A DNA stretch of 64,000 bases from Linum tenue. Its lineage: Eukaryota > Streptophyta > Magnoliopsida > Malpighiales > Linaceae. Each line of letters begins with the position of its first letter. Positions within the stretch are counted from its first letter, which is position 1. The translations under genes were made by a program, and so were the position numbers. The notes under the pieces are model-generated. The model did no database searches, was not told the origin of the DNA, and saw nothing but the letters and a program-made list of their open reading frames with translations. Below are positions 22,635 to 32,260 of the stretch, piece after piece. The stretch is from assembly GCA_946122785.1 (NCBI GenBank), contig CAMGYJ010000002.1, positions 59,793,703 through 59,857,702 of the forward strand, given 5' to 3'.

Positions 22635-24428
22635 TTCTTGATCACGAGTTCTACGTGTTGTGTGATTTGATGTTTTGTGTTTTGTTGTTGAGTCGAACTA
22701 GATTTCGGTGTCTTTTTTTTTGTTTTATTGTGTCCCATGGGGCTGACACTTATGTTCCTAACTCTTACCTAGTGTGAGTGGCTGTGTTGTGCCTTGCCAT
22801 TTTTTTTCAAAATCTAGTCCTTCCAGTCTGCGCTTGCTGACTCATCTCATTTCCAGTCCCACTGTCAGTCCATTTTCCCAGTAACATCATTCCCCTTATC
22901 TTTCCCTCTTCTCCATTGAGGGCAATATCGTACTTAAGTGTGGGGGTTGTTTATCTTTGGCTGAAGATATGTTTGTGTGTTTGGAGCATAGTCCACTGTC
23001 CAAATCTCGAGATTTGAGGTGTCCAAGTACTGATGTTTACATGATCATATTGGCACTGTGATTGTATGTGGTGAATCGATTGGCTATTAGCATGGATGCG
23101 TAGTAACTTTCCTGTGACTAGGACATCCTATAATGATGATTGAGACATGCAATAGAGTTGGGTAGGGGTTCAGTTTTTTTTCGACTACTCGTTTACCAGC
23201 TGTGACTTGGATTGATTACTCATTTTGTTACAGTCATTTATGCATATAGTTTAGGGAATCAGAATGGGAGATAGAGCATATAGGTAGCCATGTGAGATTT
23301 GAGTCTGCTCGTTTCTTTCTTGTGGAGTAGATCCCTCTTCCATAATGTGTAGCATTCACGTTGTTGCTAATTAAGATGATGGAGGCATAGGATTAGCCCA
23401 CGACCAAATTGACTGTCCTGGTGTGTCATACCCCCTAGCCAGCCCATTTGAGTAGTGTACCTTTCCTACTTCATGTCTACAATGCAAACTCACCCATTTG
23501 CATCTCGTAGAGGTTCCACATAGTGGTTTTTGCATGCTTTCTGTTGTTCTGTTGAATATTATGAGAGTGTTGGAGGCCGTTCTTAAGAAGTTGGGCAGGT
23601 GAGTGAAAAATATAATGAAGTTGGCATGTTTTAGCTCTCTAATCAAAGACAAATGAAAATGAAAAAAAAAACTAATAAGCAGAAGAGAGCTACCACCAGA
23701 AATCTTAATAGTGCCCATAACAGTGGTGTTTCTTAGCAGTTTGGCTGGGAAATGCTGATATTGTACTACCTTCACTTATGTGCTCTTGACACTGGGTTAA
23801 TGCATAATAGTAGAGAAAGAAAGTAACTAGTTTGGTTGAATGTCGTTTTGGTGGGTTTGGAACTGTGGAACCTTGTGCTATGAATTTTTCCACCACCTAA
23901 AAGGCATTTTCCCCATGTCCAAGACCCTAGCCAGTCATCTTAACCTGTGTCTAAGACCTCCGGATTAGTTAGTGGTGAAATCTGATATGTGAGCTCTAGC
24001 ATTTAGAGGCTATCCGTCATGGGAAGAGACGTTAGGGAATGAAAGTATGAGTACACACACTTCTAGCATCAAATCTTGTCTCGAACCCGCTAGTCGAGAG
24101 TGAGTGATTCGTTTTCATATTATATATTCTGGTGAGGACATAGATTGCTCGGTCTTGATTCTTATGTCCTAAATTCTATGCATGAGGTGATTGTGTTGAA
24201 TGAGCGGTTGAGCCGAGTCTATGTTGGTCGGTGAACAGAGGGGGACTCTTCCTTTACTCGATTTTGCTGCACTCGAATGTCATCGGTGGTGGTTGTCCAG
24301 GTTGTTGTTGTTGTTGTTCATGTGTTGATGCCTAGTAGCCAGTATGATTCACGCATTTTGTGCCTCTATGATATGTCCCTAAGGTTTGCATGGTTAAAAC
24401 GTTTGGAGCTTACTGGGTGTCTGATTCT
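22635..24428 (+). mobile_element. 3' noncoding interior of plus-strand Athila-like element
   Basis: No coding frame. It is colinear in scattered places with the minus-strand element at 29655-30900: compare CCATTGAGGGCAAT with TTAAGTGTGGGGG (22914-22946 here, 30543-30577 there) and GATGGAGGCATAGGATTAG near 23370 (inverse near 30100-30125). This shows the two elements belong to one group with a long untranslated stretch between gag and the 3' LTR. Confidence 0.65.
22914..22946 (+). other. Internal hairpin plus TTAAGTGTGGGGG box
   Basis: ATTG, loop AGGG, CAAT forms a short stem, followed after six bases by TTAAGTGTGGGGG. The counterpart in the minus-strand element (30543-30577) has a five-base stem CATTG/CAATG with the same AGGG loop and a TTAAGTATGGGTGG box. 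It may be an internal polypurine-type priming site or another cis signal. Confidence 0.55.
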
Positions 24429-24469
24429 GTTTGCTTGGGCACAAGCAAACGGTTAAGTGTGTGAGAATT
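24429..24469 (+). other. 3'-end hairpin and purine box before LTR
   Basis: GTTTGCTTG and CAAGCAAAC form a perfect nine-base stem around the loop GGCA. Next comes GGTTAAGTGTGTGAGAATT, and the LTR starts at 24470 with TGATAACAC. Position and composition fit the polypurine tract region that primes plus-strand DNA synthesis in LTR retrotransposons. Confidence 0.7.
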
Positions 24470-24672
24470 TGATAACACTATATGTAACACCCCGATATTT
24501 AAATTTAGGTTCGACCATAATTAACGAATGGTTGAATGAACGGTTATGTACGAAGAGTTTTAATCGTGGTTTAAGAATAATAGTAATAATAATAACTATT
24601 ATTATTACTATTAGAAAAAAAGGGAAAGTAAATTCCCCACTACCACCGTAAATGTCCCACCATCCAATTACT

Positions 24673-25044
24673 TTTTTTTTTTATGGAAAAGACCTGTATT
24701 ATTTCAAAGATTGTCTGAAACAGTACAGGAGTCAATTAACAATTGAGGAACCAGGAAACTTGGTGGGCTATCAGCCCATAAAATAGTGTCTTCCCACCCG
24801 CACAGAGTATGGGCCAAGAGATGAGCAGCCTGGTTACTTGTCCGGCCCGATAAGCACACCCGAATGGAGCCCAATTCCGCAAGTCTTGTTCTCAGCTCTT
24901 CACACATCCCCCCTATCTCCGTCATCGGCATTTCCTCCTTTCGCAGATAATGGTCGGCGGAGATGGCTGAGTGCATGGCGATTCGGTGGGGGTTGGAGGT
25001 GGCGATGGAAAATGGGTTTGGTAGTTGTGAGGTTGAAACGGATT
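24673..25044 (-). mobile_element. LINE 3' end with internal inversion (twin priming)
   Basis: The 14-mer ACCATCCAATTACT flanks the insert at 24659-24672 and 25045-25058. A T run after the left copy is the poly(A) tail of a minus-strand insertion. On the minus strand (24976-24704) the frame gives the C-terminal RNase H region (CEELRTRLAELGS, then SGRTSNQAAHLLAH). The remaining part, 24957-25044, reads on the plus strand as the preceding RNase H segment (AIRWGLEVAMENGFGSCEVE). The two halves of one domain are head to head, the typical result of twin priming during LINE integration. Confidence 0.85.
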
Positions 25045-25129
25045 ACCATCCAATTACTCTTAGCTCTCCAATTAACCTCAAATTAAAACCCCAATCTCCC
25101 AATTAAATTTCCCCCATCAATTAATCTCA

Positions 25130-26212
25130 GAGATTTTTCCAAAGCACTGTTTAAAAAAAATTCCAAAAATAGCACCCAACTCCGAAAAATTCAAAAAATA
25201 GCACCCTTTTTGTAAAACCGCCACCCGGATGTGCGCTTTTCGATGAAAACCGCACTAGTAGGGTGCGGTCTGTTTTTTTTTTTTTTGAAAAATCCTAACC
25301 TAGGTGGAAACTTCAAACGAACGTATCTTTATGTTCGGGTATCCGATCGTCGCGAATTTTTTTTTATTCTGCATAACTTTTTGAGATCTTCCAAGCCGAA
25401 GACTGCCAAAAGTGGTTTGGTCCCGCCTTCATCCAAAAAAATGTCGTTTGCTACCCCGAACAAACTTTTTTCCGATTTCGTCAAACTTTGGACAACCATA
25501 ACTTTGTGCTCCAAAATCCAAACGGCATGAAATTTTTTTTTATTTCGCATAAATTTTTAAGGAATACAACTTTTATCATAGACATAATTTCAAAATGTAC
25601 GTGGATTGCTGAGAAGGGAAGATAAGCTATTCCCAAAATCATGTATATCCAAAAATAATTCCTGTTTTGAAAATTCATTCCTAGTAAAAATTGTAGTCCT
25701 TAAAAAGTTATGCGAAATAAAAAAAATTCATGTCGTTTGGATTTGGAGCACAAAGTTACGGTTGTCCAAAGTTTGACAAAATCGGAAAAAAGCTCGTTCG
25801 GGGGAGCAAACGACATTTTTTGTGACGAAGGCGAGCCAAACCACCTTTGGCAGTCTTCGGCTTGCAAGATCTCAAAAAGTTATGCGGAATAAAAAAAACG
25901 CGACGATCGGATACCCGAACATAAAGATTTGTTCGTTTAAAGTTTCCACCTAAGTTAGAATTTTTCAAAAAAAAAAAAAAAAGGCAGACCGCACCCTGTG
26001 CAACCAAACCGCATCGTGGGGGTGCGGTCTGCAAAACCGCCCCCTACCAGTTCGGTTTTCATCGAAAAACGCGCCCCCGGGTGGCGGTTTTCGCCTAAAC
26101 CGCTGGTACGGGTGGCGGTTTTGCAAAAAGGGTGCTATTTTTGGAATTTTTCGGAGTTGGGTGCTATTTTTGGAATTTGTTTTTTAAACAGTGCTATTTC
26201 TGGAAAAATCTC
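25130..26212. mobile_element. Foldback element, arms about 450 and 530 bp
   Basis: The left arm (25130-25577) is the inverse of the right arm (25681-26212) over nearly its whole length, from GAGATTTTTCC at the outer ends to GCATAA-TTTTTAAGGA-TACAA near the centre, leaving a loop of about 100 bases. The right arm has extra GGTGGCGGTTTT-type sequence missing on the left. It is flanked by TTAATCTCA and ATAATCTCA (25121-25129, 26213-26221), a nine-base duplication with one mismatch, which suggests a Mutator-type origin. Noncoding. Transcription would give a long hairpin. Confidence 0.85.
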
Positions 26213-26412
26213 ATAATCTCACCCCTCTTTATTGGCAACGACAGCAGTGGAAAGAAGGAAACGAAAGAGAGAAGAAAGAAAGGCACCCATGAGTCGTGAC
26301 CCATCTCTTTCTCTCTCTATATCACCCCTCGTCCACGTTCTCCCCCATCCAACGAAGTAGCAGCGGCGAGCAGCACCGCCAGTGTCGGAACTAGTCAACC
26401 CAACCTTTTCCT

Positions 26413-27025
26413 CAGTGGCGGAGGCAGCCTTTCAAACCACCCCTGTCCTCTTTTTATAACTTAAATATATAAGTATCTAATAAAAGAGTTATTTAATAAA
26501 AAATAATTATATCCAAATAATTCATTTATAAATTTAAAATAACCGATTATACTATCATACTTTTCAGAAACAACTACGAAGGAATTTCATATAGTGAAAG
26601 AAATGCAAAAACATCTGTTGTCTACACTATTATATAAGTCTCTTTCAACTTATCTTACTAAACAAGTATTAGCAAAGCTAAAAATGCTCTTTCTACACTT
26701 GCAGTTGCAATTGGTAGATCAAAACTAGTGGGATTGCCGTTGTCGCTAGACAATTTCAGGGTTGTTGGGGAAAGATCGAATAGCATAAGGAGAAAAGAGA
26801 CCCGATTAGGTCTTTATTGCAATTGGAATTTTGTTTATTGTATAATAAATTAATTTTATGTCAATTTTGGACAAGTAATGAGTTGTGTTGTAGTGACAAA
26901 GTACTCTAATACTACCTATACGTGTTGTGTTCCATCACCAATATAAATATAGATAGCGTATTTTTGTTCCATCGAAATTTACCCCTGTCCCGGGACAAGG
27001 CCAAAAGGCCCTGCCTCCACCACTG
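26413..27025. mobile_element. Non-autonomous hAT element with 8-bp TSD
   Basis: The ends are CAGTGGCGGAGGCAG and its inverse CTGCCTCCACCACTG. CTTTTCCT stands on both sides (26405-26412 and 27026-27033), the eight-base duplication typical of hAT. The terminal type resembles the end CAGGGACGGAGCCAGC at 53917, next to the hAT transposase remnant. 613 bp, AT-rich, no coding frame. Confidence 0.9.
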
Positions 27026-28270
27026 CTTTTCCTCCTCCCGGTATTTGTTAAAGTTATTATGAAATGTTTATGCTATATTCAGTATTTGGTAAAAGTAGTG
27101 TCCGGCCGGACTAAGGTGTTTCACTATATTCAAACATGTTTTTCCCATCATTTCTTGATCGTTTGAGTCTTGGTTACGGTTGAGGCCGTAACTCCTTCAA
27201 AGGACTCATAACTCTTGGTTTACGGATTGCAGTAACGATGTCGTATGATGGAGAGTTACGGGCGGGCAAGCCATGTTAAGACCGTAATTCAGGGCGTAAC
27301 ACGCGGTTTCTCAGCTTATAAAAGGGATGCTCGCGAAAAAGGTAAAGGATCCCGATTTTCTGAGTTATAAAGGCAGAAAAAGAACCCTAGAGAGAAAGTG
27401 ACGGAGGAAAACCCTTGGGCAAGCATGGGAGCGATCTGAAGTCTTCGGAGCTCGATTCCACAACCTCGGAATACCGATTAGCCGCAAGGAGCAGATTCCC
27501 ATTGTCAATTTGATGATGTCTTCTCCGAGCATGACGTTCTCACATCTCTCCATGGAGTAATTTTCTATTTCATATGGGTATGAAGAACCCTAGCTGTGTA
27601 TGTTAGGAATGATTGTATGAACCCCATTTGCGAATGATTGATTTGCTAAATTCAATTGAGGAATTATTCAGAATTGCATGAGTCTTGATAAAACCTGTAT
27701 AATTCTGGCTTTAACCTAGAACGATAGTCTCTGCATAGGTTAAAAGAGCAACCTGTAATTGAAAGTGGTGAATCGACTGCTTTAGTCGAGAATTCGATTC
27801 ACTGCTTTGTACTGGAGCAAGCTCCAGTAGAGGAAGTTTTGTCTGTTTAACCTCGGTTAGTGTATTCCGATGGAGGTTAGTCGCCCGCCGAGTATTCGAA
27901 CCGAGAGGGTCTGGATAACTCTAGTCGAGAGTTCTGACCAGTAAAGAACTTTCCACGGTTTATCTATCAATCTAAGTAAATTGGGAACACATAACCTCAA
28001 CTAGCCGCATACTAGGGGGAACCATACCTGGATGACCTTTAGCACCTGAAAAGAACCAGAACATTACTTGCTTTTCCTTTATTTTTCTTTGAAATCACTT
28101 CACTAACTTAGTCCCGCTAGACAATAGTAGTTCATGGAGTAGGCAGTAGATCTAGAGCTCAAGCATAAACGCTAGTCGGGTGCAGTATACGGAAAGTATG
28201 TTTTAATTGTTAAACCCGGACCGGTCCATGTACCCCTAATTCAATCGCTTAGTTTGTTATCTAGCAAACG

Positions 28271-29652
28271 CTTTTTGTTTTAAAATGAAGAAAACTACAA
28301 ATTAAACAAGCAAGTAAAGTAAATTGAGGTTGTCCCAATGAGAGAAGAGTTCACCAGGGTATTGCTCCCCATAGCTACTTATCAAAATCACCCAAATCGA
28401 ATGCAATGTGTGGAGGTGTGTTAATACACCGTAGGAAGGCGTAACAAGTGAAGGAAACCTCACTCTCTTAATCAAACAGTTAAGGAAAACAATTAAGGTA
28501 GGAACCTTAGCTCTCTCAATCACTAGATTAAGGATTGCTACAATAAACTAGGGAGTCTAACTCTCTTAACCTTTCGGCTAAGGATTGCAACAATAAGCCA
28601 AGAGTCCTAGCTCTCTTACCGATAAAACTAAGGTTTGCAAGACCAATCCCTCGTAACTTAATCCGGACAGCAAAGTAACACCCAAGCCGAAGTGCTAAAT
28701 CGAAGTTTGAGGTTTGCCCTAATTTTCCCTAGGTAGGTGACTCAATTGGCCAAGGAATCCAGCTTATCAAAGCCTCCTAACAAAAAGGGAAATTCCCTAT
28801 ACTTAGGTCAAATTGGCATAGTAATGATAAATGAAGAACACAACCCAAACATCATGAAAATACCTCAAACTTGGCATTAAACACAAACCCACACACAAAT
28901 CATTCAATTAATACAATCTATCACATATTTCAAGCTAGGGTTCACAACACCCAAGTGAATAGGTAGGCTATTCCTTAGCTAGGCAAAGGAAAACAAGAAA
29001 AGGAGAGAAAGAACCATGAAGAGATGACAATCTTCCTTCCTCCTTGCTTGAATCTCCCTTGAGAGATAAGAATCTTTACTCCTCTAGCTAAGGGCAAGCC
29101 CAATATCCTTCTTCCTCCTTTGAATGACACTTTCTCTCTCTAGAATAAGAAGAGGAAACCTTAATCTCTCACTAGAAATCCTCCTTTATTCTGAAAACTA
29201 AAAACCCTAAAAGCGCCCCCTTCCTCCTCCTTTAAGCTCTCAATTTATACCCAGTCGCGCCTAGCTCACGGTTTTGTGACCGAGAAATGACTCGGCATCA
29301 GTAACCTCTGAAAACTTTCTGGAACCTCGCCAGTTCGCGGTTTGTGGCTCCAGTTCACGGTCTTGTGTAACAGTGAACTAACTGCTTCCGCCGTGAACTG
29401 CGGTTGCTTTCCTGGGCGCCCGCGCTTCACGGTCACGGGGCAATTGTCATTGTACTTTGGACTTTTCTTTGGTTTCTGCGCTTTTCGACCTCCAATCGTC
29501 CCGAAACTAGTCCTCGACCCTTCCACACGTGCTAGGACCTGAAATATACAAAAAAAGCACAACCTAGCATGAAATATATCGAGGGATGATGAAATGCAAA
29601 GCCAAACTATCAAGAAATGAGGGGTAAAATGTGAACCATTGGACTCGAATCA
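28271..29652 (-). mobile_element. Athila-like LTR (minus strand), copy 3
   Basis: On the minus strand the LTR starts near 29652, right after the hairpin and TTCAAGTGTGGGGGAG box. Its first about 195 bases (29459-29652) are repeated at 30902-31096. U3 holds GTTCACGG and CCGTGAAC words (29330-29435), and a TATA-like TATAAATT lies near 29247-29255. R/U5 contains CT-rich leader and a degenerate tandem array (28440-28660). The far end is about 28271, where it meets the plus-strand LTR. Confidence 0.65.
28440..28660. repeat. Degenerate tandem repeat, about 60-70 bp unit
   Basis: Three or four imperfect units contain CTCTCTTA or CTCTCAAT, then CTAAGGATTGCAACAATAA-like sequence (for example 28511-28550, 28551-28600, 28605-28650). 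It lies in the U5-like part of the minus-strand LTR. Confidence 0.6.
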
Positions 29653-29691
29653 CTCCCCCACACTTGAACGTTTGCTTGTCCCCAAGCAAAC
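29653..29691 (-). other. 3'-end hairpin and purine box (minus strand)
   Basis: On the minus strand GTTTGCTTG, loop GGGA, CAAGCAAAC is followed immediately by GTTCAAGTGTGGGGGAG. Perfect nine-base stem. It is the best preserved of the three copies in the window and fits the polypurine tract position. Confidence 0.75.
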
Positions 29692-31096
29692 CAATCTCGA
29701 ACAAGGTAATATTTCAACCCAACAACAAAAACTTGGGGACCAATCAAAGGGCACAAAATGTATGAATCTCAATGTTTATTTGGCATCAATAAATGAACAG
29801 TCACAAGCATTACTGACACCCACCACAAACGACATTTGAATGCATTAAGAATGTGCAAACGAAAAGTTCTTACCCTATTCACAAATCAATACAAGTATTG
29901 ACCGGACTAATCATCAACCACAACTAACCATGCATAGAACTCAAGTCCAAGTAACAAATGAACGGGCGAAATAGGTATTCACCGGGATAAGATATGGACA
30001 TGCATAGAACTCAAGTCCAAGCAACAAGCTCCTAAGTCACACGGCTCAAAGGGATTGACTAGGGGATAAAATATTTTGGGACAATCAACTTTTGGGCGTG
30101 GACTAATCCTATGCCTCCATCATACTCACTAATGACAACGGTGAATGTTACACGCCATGGCAAGAGGGATCTATCACACATTAAAAAAAGACGATCGACA
30201 CAAATCTCACATGGCTACCTAATCACCCAATCATGTATTCCAAATTCACAAAATTCTTTGTACGGCAATTGTAATCGAAGATTAATCATGTCAAGGCTTT
30301 CATTCATTTGCACACATATGAGAACTAAACACTTGCACCAACCTAATTCAATTCTCAATCATCATAATAGGATGCACTCGATCACACGTAAACAATCCAA
30401 GGTCAATGCCAATGAACCAGAGATCCTCCATCAACCGGCCACAATGAACATGCAATGCTTGGAGCCCTCAAAAATTTAAAAAGTGGGCATACATCAAGGC
30501 TCCAAGCAATCAATCACACGCACAAGCATAATAGATAGACTACCACCCATACTTAAGCTCGACATTGCCCTCAATGGCGTAAAATAAGGGGTAGAACGAT
30601 GTTACCGCATAGCTTGGCGAGTGAAAGTCTGGACCGAATTTGGGCCGGAGATGAAGGGGAGAGAGCTTCAACGAGACAAATACAACCTCGCGCAAGGCGA
30701 TGTTATTGCACAATACTATTACTTAACATAAAAATAAACACAAACCTACGTTGGGTTGCCTCCCAACAAGCGCTACTTTTACGTCATAAGCTAGACGGTT
30801 CCTCCTCAAGCTTCGGCCCATCTAAGAACCTCCTTGAAGTTGAGGTTCTCGTCGGTGAGATGAAATCTCAAGTCATGAGCATTGAACGAGTCCATGATTG
30901 AGGGCTTTTCTTCGGATTCTGTGTTTTTCAACCTCCAATCGTACCGAAACTCGTCCTCGACCCTTCCACACATGTTAGGACCTTAAATGTATCAAAACAA
31001 GAACAACCTAACGTGAAATATGTCAAGGGACGATGAAATGCAAAGCCAAACTATGAAGAAATGAGAGGTAAAATGTGTACAATTGGACCCGAATCT
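29692..31096 (-). mobile_element. Truncated minus-strand Athila-like element, 3' interior and LTR piece
   Basis: The 3' noncoding interior (29692-30900) contains the internal hairpin box at 30543-30577. Near 30752-30775 it has GGGTTGCCTCCCAACAAGCG, a phrase common in plant gypsy elements. The segment 30902-31096 repeats the first about 195 bases of the LTR at 29459-29652 in the same orientation, with scattered substitutions. No gag or pol remains. Small frames such as 30111-30479 are not credible genes. Confidence 0.6.
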
Positions 31097-31480
31097 CTCA
31101 TAAAGGTGACCAAAAGTTTCTTAAAATATATTAGAACCTCATAATATTGGACCTATTTATAAATTAAAAAAAATTTAGGTATCAAATTGTAAGAAAATCA
31201 TTTTATATATTAAAATTTTCATTAATATTTTCAGGACTTATAAAAAAATAATTTTTAGATATTAAATAATAATATTTATTAAGTTTAGGTGATAACGCCC
31301 TGGTGGGTATTTGATCAGAATTGCATAGCCGATCAAAGGAATTGAGCTCCTTTGTTCAAGACGCATAAATTAGAGGAATTTAAACAAGCTTGAGATGCTT
31401 GTTTTGTGACGAAATTGGATGGAAACGAGAGGGAATCCTCACACTTGGGAGGATGCACAAACGCTATCAGGATGCCGAGT
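31097..31480. other. AT-rich junction, MITE-like scrap
   Basis: 31110-31290 resembles 44460-44640 (recurring TTTAGGTA-CAAA-TGTAA phrases). I read it as fragments of an old repeat. No gene. Confidence 0.4.
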
Positions 31481-31499
31481 GGGTCTGCTCAATTAATAA

Positions 31500-32260
31500 G
31501 CTAGTTTTGGCAGGTTTTGATCGCAACCAAAAACCAAGATCAACTCACAAGTCGAGAATTTTAGGGTTTTCTATGTTATTCAACTCTGAATGTTACAATT
31601 CGTGAATGAGGCCTTTTATAGGCTTAAAAAACTACAAACAAACTAGAACAAGTACTGAAATTAACCTATTTAAACAAGAAAACTGAATTACACTTGTAAT
31701 CCGAAATGGACTAAGAATCCGTATAGGACTCGGATTACTAGCAGCTCGAGGTAGCTCCTTCGAAGCCCTCGAACAAGGTCTTCCACGTCGACCCAAGCTC
31801 ACCCAATGCCTTCCCTGGGTTTAGAAAGTGTTCTTCTTTCTATTGCAACTTGAATCATCAGCTAGATGCGTCCCCATATCCAGCTATCAAGCTCCAAAGA
31901 TGGTACCTTGAACTCGTCTTGTGCCTTAGTCAAAAACAGGCAATTTCTCGGTTCTATAAATGCTAGCATCTTAGTGAGCTTTGAAATCAACCTTCTGGAC
32001 TTCCCCTCAATCCACCAAGCACTTGTCGTTGAAGAAGACTACCCTATCTTCAAAACAAGCTATTAAACACACATTTCCATGGAGCCAATCTCTTGATCCG
32101 AGCCTTCCAATTAGGTTCATGAAACAACCAAAAGACTTAGCCAATTTTCAGGATTGTTGTTGCTTAATGAACTAGCTGCTTGATCACTCCATGGAAGCTT
32201 TAATGGCTCGTAATTTGGGATCATATCATTAGGTACCAAACTATAATTTGTTTATGAAAC
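31500..32260 (-). repeat. Dispersed repeat, copy 2 (with 18700-19400)
   Basis: See the partner copy. On the minus strand a frame from 32224 begins MIPNYEPLKLPWSDQ, continues to NPENWLSLL and stops after 34 codons, parallel to MFPNYQPFRKPWPVTQ and NPEIWLS at 19376. This indicates common descent from a coding region that I cannot name. Confidence 0.5.

Larger units (their letters stand above)
24483..27123 (+). mobile_element. Solo LTR (TG...CA) with 5-bp TSD
   Basis: It starts TGTAACACCCCGATATTT and ends GGTGTTTCA, the TG...CA form of an LTR. It is flanked by CTATA on both sides (24478-24482 and 27124-27128), the five-base target duplication of LTR retrotransposons. A TGTAACACCCCG start is common in Tekay/Del-type Ty3/gypsy LTRs. 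Without the three elements nested inside and their duplications it would be about 540 bp. No internal region remains, so it is a solo LTR. Confidence 0.8.
24470..28270 (+). mobile_element. 3' LTR of Athila-like element, split by solo LTR
   Basis: The LTR begins TGATAACACTATA at 24470, is interrupted after 13 bases by the solo LTR 24483-27123, and resumes at 27124 with CTATATTCAAACATG. Its U3 carries GTTACGGTTGAGGCCGTAAC-type words (27174-27300) and a TATA-like CTTATAAAAG (27315-27324). R and U5 follow: GAACCCTAG leader-like sequence and a long stretch with AGGGGGAACCATACCTGGATG near 28013-28033. It ends near GTTTGTTATCTAGCAAACG (28253-28271). The exact 3' edge is uncertain because a minus-strand LTR abuts here. 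Confidence 0.65.

Noticed and set aside
23371..23775. 134-codon minus-strand frame
   Set aside because: Lies in the noncoding 3' interior of an Athila-like element, with no domain and no similarity in the colinear minus-strand element.
29266..29613. 115-codon minus-strand frame in LTR U3
   Set aside because: Crosses the GTTCACGG word cluster and is not preserved in the second LTR piece (30902-31096).
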